Positions 43,918 to 58,530 of a DNA stretch of 64,000 bases are shown here, one piece after another. This DNA is from Molanna angustata. Its lineage: Eukaryota; Arthropoda; Insecta; Trichoptera; Molannidae. The stretch is taken from positions 7,831,427 through 7,895,426 of the forward strand of contig OY754972.1 of assembly GCA_963576475.1 (NCBI GenBank), given 5' to 3'. The stretch's first letter is position 1; each line of letters begins with the position of its first letter. A model generated the notes under the pieces. It did not search any database. It saw nothing but the letters and a program-made list of their open reading frames with translations, and was not told where the DNA came from. Made by a program: the position numbers and the translations under genes.

Positions 43918-44445
43918 TCAACTGTCGATTTGTTCAAAAGAATTTTGTTCTCTTAACATATCGACAATGTTTCAAGCGGATACGCGAGAATTGTATGTAG
44001 GGTCTAAATAAAAATATCGAAAAAAGTCGAAATACCCCAACTAGATTATATAATTTTCTATAAATAATATTTGTATGTAGTAGTGTATCTGAATTTTTTT
44101 TAACAATATTTTATATATATTGAATTTAGTGACGACATTGCTTCATACAATTTGTATGGTACACAATATCTACACAATATACACAATATCTAAGAAGACT
44201 CAATAATTTGATACTTCATCTCCAAACATACATACATACCATCATGCTGTTTTCATATTCTGGGTAGAAAAAAGGACTGACCTCCATACTGTCCTATCTT
44301 GACATACATACCTACATGTGTTGTAAAGATAACAAAATATCTTAAAATATTCTATAATTTCGATTTAAGTGTTTATATTTTGGTACCTACTTATTCTTCA
44401 ACTATCGCTATCGACAGTTGGATCTCATGTGTTACATGCTACTAG
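43918..44445 (+). mobile_element. Hel copy 9, internally deleted
   Basis: Both ends are present (TTCAACTGTCGATTTG and ...ACATG-CTA-CTAG then T), but the middle, from just after TATGTAGGGTCTA to ATATCGAAAAAAGTCG, is missing, leaving 528 bp. Confidence 0.8.
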
Positions 44446-44456
44446 TTTTATTTATT

Positions 44457-45005
44457 TTAGAACATTTCGTGTGTCTGTGTGTGGTAAAAAATATTTTTTT
44501 TATTATAAATTGATGTGTTTAACTGCCTATATTTCCAAAGTTTTTAAAATATCGAAAAAAGTCGATTTACCCTAACTAGATAATATAATTATCTATAAAT
44601 AATATTAGCATTGTAGTAGTCTATCTTATTTTTTTTTAACAATATTTTATAAATATTGAATTTAGTGACGACATTGCTTCATACAATTTGTATGGCAGTC
44701 ACCTATACCACGATATCAAAGAAAACTTAATAGTTTGATAATTAATCTCCAAACATACATACATACCATCATGCTGTTTTCATTCTCTGGGTAGGACAAA
44801 AGGACTGACCTCCATACTATCCTATCTTGACATACTTACCTACATGTGTTGTATAAAAAAATATCTTAAAATATTCAATAATTTGGATTTATGGGTTTAT
44901 ACATAGAATTATATATAATCCAAGGGTCTATAGTTTGGTACTTATTATTCAACTATACATGCTATCGCTATCGACAGTTGGATCTCATGTGTTACATGCA
45001 ACTAG
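44457..45005 (+). mobile_element. Hel copy 10, 5'-truncated
   Basis: Starts at AGAACATTTCGTGTGTCTGT, lacks the middle block, and ends with TCGACAGTTGGATCTCATGT and CTAG followed by T. It follows copy 9 head-to-tail after 12 bp. Confidence 0.8.
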
Positions 45006-45534
45006 TGTTCAAAGAGAATATAACCTACGGATACTAGTGTTCTTTCTTCTTCTTTCTACTTTTTAAAAGGCTTTATTTCACCGTTGCCAGTGTTCTAGCG
45101 ATAAAAAATCGCGAGTCTCTTGGTCTATCTAATATTTGTATCGACGGCCGCGTATTTGTTCGTGACAAGTTAAGGGTCATTTCATTTACTCCGTATATTA
45201 TTTAAATCATTGGTTTTCAGTGAATTTTTGAGGAGTGAGTATAATTACTTTACCTTTTTTCAAACCATAGATTGGCCGCGTCCCGGCTTAAATAGAAATT
45301 CGTTAGTGGTAAACATAATTTCTACATTTCCGTAAAAGGGATTTAGGCTTGTATTATAGACTTCCCGTTTGTCACGCAGATCAGATAACACATTGATTAG
45401 CGATCGTATTACTCTTGTTACACATTCTCTTTCGAACTCACCACAGTATCGTGTATTTGCGAAGAAAATAAATAATAATGATACTTTCGAATATTTGTAT
45501 TATTGCATATGCGCAAACATTGGATTTTATTCTG
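45006..45534. other. No recognised gene
   Basis: Mixed composition with a few CG-containing words; no frame or repeat recognised. Confidence 0.4.
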
Positions 45535-45630
45535 TCGGGAGTCAATGATATTTAAGCCCTGTAGGTGCCTTGATTTCCCGGTTCTCCTACAATAAATATT
45601 CCAACTTCGTCTCTATTGAGATAATTAAAA
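45535..45630 (+). repeat. Dispersed repeat D, copy 2
   Basis: CCCTGTAGGTGCCTTGATTTCC, GGTTCTCC and CCAACTTCGTCTCTATTGAG match 14335-14430. Confidence 0.6.
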
Positions 45631-45722
45631 ATCTGTTAATGATACTTTCAACAAAATTTAAAAATATTACAAACCCGGCAGATGTTGTACTAACTGTGTA
45701 TAATGGTTGATGTTCATGTAAT

Positions 45723-45988
45723 CCAACTGTCGATTTGTTTAAGAAAATTTATTTATCTAAACATATCGACAGTACTAAGCCAAGATGCGCGTATTAGGAA
45801 CATTTTGTATACCTACCATAGTGGACTTATTGCATGCAAAAAACACAAACTTAGAGGCTTCGCAGCAAATATCATATTCTATATAATGTCGTCCATCATA
45901 CCATCATGCTGTTTTCATATTCTGGTTAGAAAAAAGGACTGACCTCCATACTGTCCTATCTAGACATACATACCTACATCTGTTGTAT
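45723..45988 (+). mobile_element. Hel copy 11, internally deleted and cut by an RTE
   Basis: TCCAACTGTCGATTTG and a weakened 5' hairpin, then ACTTAGAGGCTTCGCAGC, then a jump to ACCATCATGCTGTTTTCAT and TACCTACAT.TGTTGTAT, where the RTE tail begins. The 3' end is lost beyond the RTE and the assembly gap. Confidence 0.75.
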
Positions 45989-46500
45989 CTTCTTCTTCTT
46001 CTTCTTTAGCCGTCTCTCCACTGCTGGATGTAGGCCTCTTCAAAATCCTTCCATTTATTTCGGTCCATGGCTCGTCTCGGCCAGTTTCTACCCGCAACAG
46101 GGACAATATCGTCCGCCCATCTTTTCATCGGTCGACCTATTCCCCGTTTATTTCCCCATGGTCTCCACCTCATAACTCTGGGTGCCCATCTCTCTGTTCC
46201 CTGTCTAGCAACGTGACCTGCCCATTGCCATTTTAATCTTGCTACATGGTCCATAATGTCGACAACCTTGGTCTGGCGTCTGATCTCTTCATTTCTTATT
46301 TTATTTCTCAGACTTATGCCTAACATTTGCCTCTCCATGGATCGCTGTGCGCATTTAAGTTTGTATGTGGTGTTGGCAGTCAATGTCATCGTTTCTAGAC
46401 CATACGTCATCACAGGGAGGACACACGATTCAAAAACTCTTCGTTTCAAATTAATGGGGATTTCTTTGTTTTTTAGGACATGCTGGAGTTTGCCAAAAGC
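45989..46500 (-). mobile_element. RTE retrotransposon, 3' end up to the assembly gap
   Basis: The (GAA)n tail on minus (45989-46005) directly follows the stop codon, as in the full-length RTE at 22.1-25.4 kb. The 5' side is cut by the N run, so its true length is unknown. Confidence 0.85.
46006..46500 (-). pseudogene. RTE reverse transcriptase C-terminal region (partial at gap)
   Basis: About 165 residues, AFGKLQHVLKNKEIPINLKR, LPVMTYGLETMTLT, QRSMERQMLGISLRNKI, LKWQWAGHVARQ, GRPMKRWADDIVPVAG, ending EEAYIQQWRDG. It is parallel to residues 820-983 of the intact RTE and clearly the same clade, but diverged enough to be a separate lineage. The frame is open across what is visible. The RT core and endonuclease would lie in or beyond the gap. 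Confidence 0.9.
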
Positions 46501-46700
46501 NNNNNNNNNNNNNNNNNNNNNNNNNNNNNNNNNNNNNNNNNNNNNNNNNNNNNNNNNNNNNNNNNNNNNNNNNNNNNNNNNNNNNNNNNNNNNNNNNNNN
46601 NNNNNNNNNNNNNNNNNNNNNNNNNNNNNNNNNNNNNNNNNNNNNNNNNNNNNNNNNNNNNNNNNNNNNNNNNNNNNNNNNNNNNNNNNNNNNNNNNNNN
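46501..46700. other. Assembly gap, 200 N
   Basis: A run of exactly 200 N, probably a gap of unknown size. It joins an RTE fragment on the left to a Hel copy on minus on the right. Confidence 0.99.
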
Positions 46701-46913
46701 CCAAAAATTCAAAAGTTGATAACCCCTGACTGAAACAGACAATTCACAATTCTGAGTATAAAAAATTTGTAGGCCTATAAAAAATATTTATTCTGAAATT
46801 TTAGGTTTTGTGAATCCAGCAGATCAAAAGTTATAAGAGGGGACGGACAGACACACACAAAACTCACATAAAATGTTCTTCTCCGAATTCTGAGTAAATC
46901 CATGTATGTGAAC
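46701..46913 (-). mobile_element. Hel copy 12, left part (continues at 56267)
   Basis: Contains AAAAGTTGATAACCCCTGACTG on plus, the GGGGACGGACAGACAC tract and CTGAGTAAATCCATGTATG, ending GTGAACATATATA, where the TA array starts. In intact copies this point reads GAACATATATGCTGCGAAGCC; the matching continuation GTGCGAAGCCTCTAAGTTGG is at 56267. Confidence 0.85.
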
Positions 46914-48685
<1,772 letters not shown>

Positions 48686-50024
48686 TACCTCCTCTGTTAA
48701 CAAAAAAAAAGAAAAAAAGTGTTTTGATAGTAAATTTGAAAAACAGAAATTAGTGAATATAACTGGCATAAGTCCCATGTTCTCCAACTCAACCGAATCC
48801 CGCGAGGAAAAACACCTACAATTTAAGGATAAGGAAAATGTTAGAGTTCAAATGACATAAGTCTATGTCGCTGATAACGACATATCCCTGTCACTTAAAT
48901 AACTGGTGGCAGATCTGGAACAGTTACATAATAAAAAATAACAAAAATTATCCACCATAAAAATATATAAAATTCTTAAACTAGCTGAAACAGAAAATTT
49001 TCATATTAAATAAAAATTCCAAATTTTGACATACTTGCTGTCAAGATTACTATTCATTTAAATGAAACCCCTCTGTTCATAAAACAGACGTAATAACAAT
49101 TATAATACAGTATTTACAGATCTAGTGGTGAACGTTTTCAGTCCACTCACGTTTGATTATTTAACCCCTTCAATGACACTCCCGAGAAGCGTTCATTATT
49201 TTTTTTTTATCGATGGAAAACTAAGGAAACCCCATCTTAGCTTTTCATCTTGTCTCCATATTGTGAGCTTGGATTAGCTTTCATTTGTGCTAATTCTCAT
49301 TGTGAGCTAGAATCTGCGGAAGAGGCTCTCATGTTGAAACAGAATCACTCAGATATCATGTATCTTCAAGCGTGATACAGTTATCGTGAGTCCATCCTAT
49401 AAACACCTTAACTCACGATAAAAAAATTTCATCATAGGGAAAATTTAAAGTTCAGAATATTTTCCCAGTTAAAACAGCATCATAGTCATCATATCAAATT
49501 GTGAGCTCAGCTCAGTATCATACATGCAAGTCTTAATTGTAAGCCAAGAAATGTGAAAGCTAACATGTAAATTTGTCTATGAAAGATTTATGTGTCAGAC
49601 ATAGCAAATGTAAAATATCATTATTTTAATAATCATTATCAATAACTATAAACATCAGTTATCATGAGTACCTCCTATAAACACCTTACCCATGATAAGA
49701 AAATTCATCGGGAAGATAAATGCATAAAATTTATCCACTTTGATCCCAGATGAAAAACATTTTTATATTAAACAAAAGAAATTTCATACCAGCATCTTAT
49801 TTCTCCATAGCAAATAATAATATAATGCAATTTTAAAATTAATATTTCAAGAATGTGATTTAAGTCCAATATTGAATTTGCATTACACTATTTTGATCAT
49901 AACAGAATTCAATCTTAACTAAAATGTTGTTATATATCATGGTATTAGAGATCAGGTTTGGTAATAGATTACCCAATATGTCATACATAAAAGCATCAGC
50001 TAGACAGAACATCAAAAATGTAAT
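48686..50024. other. LTR-element interior, no recognisable coding
   Basis: The purine tract AGAGGAGGTA (minus) is at 48686-48695. The rest is AT-rich with stops in all frames. No env-like or pol frame was seen. Confidence 0.5.
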
Positions 50025-50625
50025 ATCTAATGACTAAATTTAATAAAAATTTATAACATCTAATAAATTGTAACTCTTCCTATTGCACAGCAAGTGTGTC
50101 TCCTCATGTATGTCATGTAACAGTGTCTCTTCGTCATGATTAAGGACACTAGTACATACAAAATTATATAAAAAATAATCTACAAAATGACAAGAATTGA
50201 GAAAATTTGTAACATTCAATAATTTGTAATATCTTCTATCGCACACCAAGTGTGTCACCTCATGTATCTCATGTGACAGTGTCTCTTTGTTATGATTAAG
50301 GACACTAGTCCATGCAAGGTTATAAAAAATAGTTTACAGAATGATAAGATTTGAGAAAATTTATAACGTTCAACAATTTGTAATTTCTTCTATCGCACAC
50401 CAAGTGTGCCACCTCATGTATCTCATGTGACAGTGTCTCTTTGTTTTGATTAAGGACACTAGTCCATGCAAGGTTATATAAAAATAGTCTACAGAATGAT
50501 AAGATTTGAGAAAATTTATAACGTTCAACAATTTGTAATTTCTTCTATTGCACACCAAGTGTGTCACCTCATGTATCTCATGTGACAGACAATGATCAGT
50601 GTCTCTTCGTTTTGATTACATCAGA
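50025..50625 (-). repeat. Tandem array of ~155-bp units inside the LTR element
   Basis: CAAGTGTG recurs at 50090, 50247, 50401 and 50556 with ACCTCATGTATCTCATGTGAC, GTGTCTCTT and GATTAAGGACACTAGT blocks around it. Units three and four are closest. The frames at 50040-50258 and 50370-50567 are period artefacts. Confidence 0.9.
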
Positions 50626-51514
50626 CATCTAGTTGACCAAACTAAATCTCCAGATGCAGTCTACGATAACTGAGTTGGTCGACACAGTTATCTGGAAGAA
50701 GACCATGGCATTCCATGCACGTGATACCATAGATATAACTCTTATATGGTAGAAAAATGAGTGAATTATCAAATAAATTTCCTATTATTGTAATAAAAAA
50801 AAAACAGAATATAATGGCATTTCAGTATTTTAAGTTATACCATGACATATAACAATCAATTTCATATTACAATATGAAATTGGTATTTATAAACAAGAAC
50901 ATTACATATTATACAGCAACCTACATGAAATAAAAAGGAGCTCTAGATATAAACTTTTATCAAATTGATATACTTAGGTTTTCATTCAGGATCATATTTA
51001 CCATCAACACAATCTGTATGACATATACTATACAATTTTCCTTGGAAAATATCAGTTTTATAGTCCAACATCTAAACAATATAGGATAACATTTTAATAT
51101 AAAAAAGCAAGTACAATGTAGCTCTACAAATTTTGACATAAAAATAGAACTAACTCATCTGAATGAAAACTAAAGTGTATGACATCTCAATATTGTGAAG
51201 AAATACTCCATCACAGCATTCCTCACAATATAATCAAATTTAAATTTGTCGAGGAACCCATCATATTAAACATATGCCATCAGAGTACCAATATGTTCCT
51301 CGAGAAATTTCTCATTATAAAAAAAAAAAACAGTATATTTACAGTGTAAACATTTATCAATGTTTGATTAATTTGGTCATCTGACATATTATAATCCTGA
51401 GAATGATAATAGCATTAAGCAGATATGGATGTCATGTATTGGCAATGAAAACATACAAATTATATGATACAGTTGTATCATACTGATGATACAGACATCA
51501 AAAAAAATTTAATA
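50626..51514. other. LTR-element interior, unassigned
   Basis: AT-rich with no recognisable protein. It lies 3' of the integrase remnant. Confidence 0.45.
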
Positions 51515-51988
51515 TTAATCTGGTTTTAAGAGATCCTTAATGTGAAAGTTCCCTACAGACTTATTTTGTTCATTCGCTAATGTATAAACTACAGGTGATA
51601 TTTTTGCTATAATTTTGTTTCTAACAAAGCGTGGAGCTAATTTTGATGAAAAGAATTCAGCGCCTTTGGAGTTTACAAAATTTCTCCGGTAGACAAAGTC
51701 ACCTACATTATAAGAGCGTTCGACCCTATTTTTGTTATACAAAGTGGCATTGCGTTTAAAAGCTGACATAAGATTCTTCTGAACTTCAAAAAAAATAATT
51801 CTTAATTCATCTAGCATTTCAGCATAATCATGGGGCTTTTCTATTTGCATATCATCTACTGAGATGGGTCCAGGTTGATACCTTTGATGCATCTCACCTG
51901 ACAGAATTTGTTCACGACCGTGAAAAAGAAAATAAGGTGTATATCCCGTTGAGATATTTACAGTACCATTCATATAACGCAGCAGCAT
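51515..51988 (-). pseudogene. Ty3/Gypsy integrase C-terminal region (truncated)
   Basis: A 157-residue frame: TGYTPYFLFHGRE (the end of the integrase catalytic domain, usually '..TG..P..L.FGRE'), a helical linker, YNKNRVERSYNVGDFVYRRN, KGAEFFSSKLAPRFVRNKII (position of the GPY/F module, here without the GPF residues), and a closing GNFHIKDLLKPD. Integrase inserts the reverse-transcribed DNA into the chromosome; this fragment lacks the zinc-finger and the DDE residues and cannot do so. The N-terminus is an in-frame methionine within the domain, so the true protein was longer and is lost upstream. No RT, RNase H or protease was found between here and the 5' LTR. Confidence 0.85.
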
Positions 51989-54540
51989 ACTTTGATGAAA
52001 TCATCAATTTATAATTTTCATAAAGCTATAAATTCCAAACTAAGTAACTACTTCAAAACTTTAAGCAAAGTATTAATCAATTAAAAACTATATGCCCAAG
52101 AAAGTTGATGTCAAAATCAAATTAATCAAATTTAAAAGCATAATGTTGGATTCGTTCGCCATTTGTTCAAATACAAAAAAAAATTAGAAATCATCACAGT
52201 GCGCCCAATGCCAAACAGTTGAACACCCAAGGCTGAACAAGATTATTAAACAGAAATCTGTCCATCCAAAGCCTATCCAAAAATCCGACACCGCACTACA
52301 CCGCAATATAATTTCATCCCCGTAATTGACTCGTCATTTATACGTTCCATTTTAAAGAAATATTATATTGTGGAAATGTCAAAAGAAAGTACAGAAACGT
52401 ACGAATGATTTTATAACATCAGCTTATTACTCACAATATAGGATGATTTGATACAACATGATTAATTATTCGTACCGAAAACAATAATCTTTGTAATGTG
52501 TATGACAGTTACAAAAAAAAGAAGAGTTCCTTTATAAGATTAACATATTAGCATACGTCGTGCATTATTCCCATTAATATACAATCATATCTAACAATTA
52601 CAAATATTTCATAACTCAGAACCAACTATTTAGTTGCAGCACGAGTGGTCATGCAACTACATAAGTTTTCCTCCCGCCGTATAGATGGCGTTAATTACAC
52701 TTTCGACAAAAGAATATAATTAATTTTCATTTATTTTAACTTTAAAACAGTATTATATCCCCAACATTAATTTTAATGATTGTTAATCATTTCTAAAATA
52801 AACTACAATGATTATAGTCAGTAGAATGTCAAATAGATTATACAAAAAGTGTATTGTTATACATAAAAGATTCTATCATTTGAACGATGAGTTCCATAAC
52901 ATTTCAGAATTATTAACATTACTTTCTATTGAATAACCAGCGTAACATGTTGTTGTAGGTCGATACTGTGTACCACACATTAGACAACATAAATATAATA
53001 TGAAACATTAAACAATTTATTCATAATAGAAACAAGACTCATTTCCATATAAAAATGAAGTTATTATCATCAAGAAGCAACATTACATTTGGTAAATTCA
53101 AACTAAATCATTCTCAGAGATGACAATATTTATCGTAAGTTTATGTCAGACCAAATTAATAAACATGGAATACCTTAAATAAGAAATAGACCAAAATCCA
53201 TATAGAAATATCATCTCTCCGAGCCTTGATTTTTTGTGATTATACAGCAGATTCAAATTCAGCATTCCCAAAAAATATTTCATAGAATTCACCAACACAT
53301 TCCATCTGTAAAAGTGAAAATATTTAATTGCATATTCATTACAATCATAAACAAAACTCCCTATAGCACACATTGATTTGAGATTCAATTTAAAAGAACA
53401 TTTCCAGTTATTATTTTATACAACATAGCTGAACTTTTAACATCAAAAATTGAGAAAAAAAACACATGTCCCCAACAGAGAATAAAAACTCAAATTGTTT
53501 TAAAACACCATTTCCTTTTAATTATATTGATTCAACATGAATTAAGAAAACTTTTTATTATTAACCAAGAGTATTATAACAATGATATCATCATTTAAAA
53601 AGACATTCATTATTTTCACTTGTTACAAGAAAAAATATTAAGTGCTATGCAACAATGTTCACTGCCTGCAGGTATCAGACAGACTTGTTTTTGTTAATTG
53701 CCACAACAATCTCCTAATTAATTTCTACCTAACATATGATTTTTATACTTATTTTTTACAAGTTCAAATTTTATGACCGACCCAAGAAAAATGTATACCA
53801 TGTTGTATATCAGCAAAAAGGAAATTACAACGCTTATAAAGATTCATATATTTTTATCTATAACATAGGTATTCAACATTAAAAATGCAAACCAAACATG
53901 AAATAACATTTAGCACAGTCCAACGACAAATTAAAATTATACAACCTGATGTTTTTGAAGATAGTTTCAATTATAAAAATTTGATATCCTCATTATGTAT
54001 GTTCAGTTAAAATGTGACATTTTAATTATGAAATCAGAAAAATAATTCTAATCAATTTATAGATTTCCAAAAAAATAGACATTAATAATAATTGATGACA
54101 ACTCAAGTTTTGTACTGAAAAGAAAGTGAATTTTTATGTTATAGTCCTCACGACATTTAATTATTTATTAGTTTACAATACAACCTGATTGAGTAGATTT
54201 CTTGAATGGTATTTCTCGAATAAGACTGGTCATAATGGGCTCTTCCACACTTTTTAGAAATAGTTTGGTTGACTTCTGGTCATCTCCTGAATATAATCTC
54301 ACAGCTCGGCTTTCATGACGATGGATTCTGCGCAGTCCTCAGATTAAGGATGGGTTTAAGGAAGGAAAGGAATCGCTACCACAAAGTATACGAACTAATT
54401 ATCAATTTTACGTTCTCTACAAACACTAATCTGTCCCACACAAACATCTGACTTTAAAAAGAGTTATAGAATGGGCGCCAGTCTTACAATCAATAAAAAT
54501 AAAAAATACAAATGGAATTTAAATCCTAATAGTCCGCGCT
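51989..54540. other. LTR-element interior where gag-pol should lie; not recognisable
   Basis: In an autonomous Gypsy element this stretch would encode gag, protease, RT and RNase H on minus. Frames are short (53146-53388, 54269-54451) and carry no such motifs. The lost code may have been replaced by unrelated AT-rich sequence. Confidence 0.5.
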
Positions 54541-54559
54541 CTTCAATTTTTTAAAAAAA

Positions 54560-54584
54560 TCCTGCCCCACTTTGGGCCGACAAT
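54560..54584 (-). promoter_or_regulatory. Candidate primer-binding region next to the 5' LTR
   Basis: On minus, LTR end TTTGCA is followed by ATTGTCGGCCCAAAGTGGGG. A tRNA-complementary primer site normally starts TGG within a few bases of the LTR. Here the closest form is TGTCGGCCC, so the site is degenerate or I have the boundary slightly wrong. Confidence 0.35.
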
Positions 54585-55798
54585 TGCAAAGGTATGGTGG
54601 TGTATGAGAAAAGAAATAGAGAAGCTAAAATTATACTCACCATAAAACCTTACCACCAGCAGTCAGCGATATTGCAATGAGACTCATTTAAAATAATGCA
54701 AATATCTCAGTATCTCAGAGCGTGTTGTTTATTGATTAAGACAAAAAAAAGAATATATTTAAGTATCAAATAAGAATTTTCTGTTCAATGAAACAGTAAT
54801 TAAAACATGAAAAGCTGAGTCAGATGTGATTGTAGGGAAGACCAAGTGATGAAAGAAACGCACAAATACAAAAGAAATTACAATTTATTCATATCATGGT
54901 TGGCAAGGAGTGTTAAATATGATACAGTTATCTACGTTACCTGAACTAAGCTAAATATTTGACATTTTAATAAAATAATTTAATTCTTAAATTACAATTT
55001 ACAAGTTTTTAAATGTTTTTCTAGACCATGTGGTGTATAATAAAAAGAAATATCAGACATGACATAATTAAACAGATTCAACTAAATTTTCAAATGATAT
55101 CAGTATTTCATATGTTTTTTTTATAATAATCAAGAAATGAAACAGTTTTAGGAATTTCCATCTTCTTGAAGATGATCAGCCGGTACAATTTTTGTGATGA
55201 GAACTACCATCGTAGTATTTACGTCGATTTGAAGTGCAATTTACAGGTGTTTTAGTCATTATCAAGTCATGATGTGCAAATATGAGCATGCACCAACCAT
55301 GATATTTAAAATTATTCATTTTCAGTCATCCATGGTGTACATAGTAAAGTACACCAATGTTGAAGAATGATGAAAAGACAGCATGAACAAACAAGATAAA
55401 GATAGTAAAGAAGAAAGCAAAGAAGCAAGGAACAAAAGACTAAGGTCAAAGACAAAGGACAAAGGCAAAGGAGGCGGTTATATTTCCTGCAAGAATTCAG
55501 TTAAATTAGCGAACGTGACTCATGCCAGATATTTTATATAGACGAGGATCGATGAAATTAGATAGAGAACTTACCCAGCCTCCTTTAAATTTAAATTTCG
55601 AGTCTTTGTCGGGTACTTTTGCGTAGGCCATAGTTGAACGATGACACCTCGTGTCGGCTGTTAGCGTTGAAAAGAAAGGCATAGATATTTCGACCCGCTT
55701 AGCTAATCCGTTCACGGCTGTGTTCGCCTTACAACTTTTTTAGAAATATTGCCAATATTGCGAAGTGCGTTCGTTTAAGACATTTTTATAAACATTAA
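54585..55798 (-). repeat. 5' LTR (right copy), outer end missing
   Basis: Nearly identical to the left LTR but ends at TTATAAACATTAA, where the TA array begins, 46 bp short of the TGTGACG end seen in the left copy. Confidence 0.85.
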
Positions 55799-56409
<611 letters not shown>

Positions 56410-57000
56410 TACTTTATCAACTTATAATGTACCTACATCAGATATTATTATACTTGTAAAAAGGATTTTTAATAACTAAAAAAAATAAGTTGTTGGTATC
56501 TACATAATAATACAAGTGAGACGTGGAATTATACGTAGGTACATATATTTTGTGCAGAATCTATTTGGATATGAAATTAATTAAACGAATATTCGAAGGG
56601 GTTCATAAACTACGGGGGAGGTATGAATTAAATATAAATATTAAATAGGGGAACTCAAATAACTGTACCAAAGGTAATTGTTGACAGGCCTGGCTCGATG
56701 CAGTGATATCAGGACTCCCCTAAATGCCTAGAATTAATGTGAAAATATTAACACATAAAAATGTCACAGTTAGCCCAACCTCCCCCATTTACCCTATGAA
56801 TACGAATTCCACTGTATATGGGGTTAACCCTCGATTCTTTTTTTTTGTTCCAGTAAAATTGAGGCGTATAAATAAGCGTTATATTCAAATAAGCAGGAAA
56901 ATTGATGGAAATTTTTTTATAATCTTATCGCATTTTTTTCCTTGAACATAAAAATAAACCTTTGTTATTTTTTCAATTGGTAACACAGCAAATGTATAAA
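56410..57000. other. No recognised gene
   Basis: AT-rich with a 73-codon frame at 56724-56945 lacking recognisable content. Confidence 0.4.
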
Positions 57001-57789
57001 CTAGTTGCATGTAACACACGAGATCCAAATGTCGATGGCGAAAGTATGTATAGTTGAAGTACGTACCAAAATATAAACATTTAAGCACAAATTAATAAAC
57101 ATTTTTTAGATATTTTGTTTTCTATGTAAATAAGTAGGTATGTATTTCAGGATGGGACAGTATGGAGGTCAGTTTTGTTTTTCCTACCCAGAATATGAAA
57201 ACAGCATGATGGTATGTATGTATGTTTGAAGATTAAGAATCAAATTATTGAGTGCCCTTAGATATTGTGTAGTGCATAATGCCTTACAAATTGTATAAAA
57301 CGATGTCGTTACTAAATTAAATTTTTACAAAAATTGTTAAGAAAAATTTGAGATTTGAGATAAACATGTAAACTTTTCATATTTTACTTTCTTAATACAA
57401 AATATTTAAATATTTAAGAAACTTTTAGACTTGTTAAAATGAGAAACAAATTTTAGATTTTGTATTTGTCTATATTTATACCAATTTTCAACGTTATATC
57501 TTTTAGGGTTTTTGAGATAAATGGAAAAATAAAGTAAATATTCAATAGTTGATAACCCCTGATTGAAACAAAAATTTAAAATTCTGAGTACATATAAAAG
57601 TTTTGTCGGCCTATAACTATCTATATTTTCTGAAAATTTAGGCTCTGTGTATTGAGCGAATCAGAAGTTATTAGGGAAAGGGAAAGGGGGGGGGGCACAT
57701 AGATACACAAAAAACACAAAAAATGTTCTACTTCAAATTATGAGTTCATCCATATAGAACATATATGCTACGAAGCCTCTTTGTTTGTG

Positions 57790-58375
57790 TTTTTTTTTTT
57801 TTTTTTTAATTTATTTGAAAAAATGGGCAACGTACAATAATATTTTTTTAAACAAATATAAAAGATAAGAATAGCAACATAAGTAATTGTAACTTAATCA
57901 GCCCACCTTTGATTTCATGGTGCACTGTACTCACTATTGGTAACAAAAAAAAAATATTATTCCTGTCTAACGTGGCTCCTGAAAAGAGTCCTGGACATAC
58001 AGAATATGTCCACGGAACTGATCTTTTCCAAATTATTATACGTGGTAAGGCATCGGTACAGTGGCGAATTTTGAGCGGCATTAGTGTTTTTTTTGTCTAA
58101 AAAGAACGTTGAGGTGTGTCTTGTTCGTCTGTTTGGTATGTTGAAGTTAATAATTTTCAGAAGGTCTGTACAGTCAATATTGAAGTTTATTATGTCATAA
58201 AGGTACATTAAGTCTGAGGTCCTTCGTCTTGTCTGTAAAGTCTGCAATTCATGTTTGTAGTTATTACCAAATTTGTACTTCATATGTTTCAAAAATATTT
58301 GTTGTATTCGTTCTATACTGTTAATGTAAATATTATATTGTGGATTCCAGATGACTGATGCATGCTCCAGTACAC
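57790..58375 (-). mobile_element. Second Jockey-like LINE fragment with poly(A)
   Basis: Poly-T on plus at 57790-57808 marks the 3' poly(A). 5' truncation lies after the RT domain. Short CACAGAGCC repeats at the 5' junction (58373, 58402) look like microhomology at the insertion. Confidence 0.75.
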
Positions 58376-58380
58376 AGAGC
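57957..58380 (-). pseudogene. LINE C-terminal region (Jockey-like)
   Basis: The frame matches the last part of the 8.5 kb LINE protein in layout: LEHASVIWNPQYNIYINSIE against LEYCSQIWNPRYSIYVDRLE, then a charged middle region, DIINFNIDCTDLL and the FNIPNRRTRHTSTFF block. About 140 residues are real; the N-terminal ~20 codons read through flanking Hel sequence. It is a different family from the 8.5 kb element, since its tail is poly(A) and not AAAT repeats. Non-functional. Confidence 0.75.
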
Positions 58381-58530
58381 CATAAGAACACCATATTCAA
58401 TACACAGAGCCGTGTATGAATGAACACCATACAACATGTTCATTCATACACGCTACACGCGTCTTGGCTTAATACTGTCGATTCATTAAAAGAATCAAAT
58501 TCTCTTTAACGAATCGACAATTAGATAATA

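Larger units (their letters stand above)
57001..58526 (-). mobile_element. Hel copy 13, full length, split by a LINE
   Basis: CTAGTTGCATGTAAC at 57001 (preceded by A) to CGACAATTAGA at 58526. The LINE fragment at about 57790-58375 is inserted where the family has AAGTTGGTGTTTTT. Confidence 0.8.

Noticed and set aside
50040..50567. Two similar short frames containing THLVC-NRRYYKLLNV
   Set aside because: They come from the 155-bp tandem repeat; stops interrupt other units.
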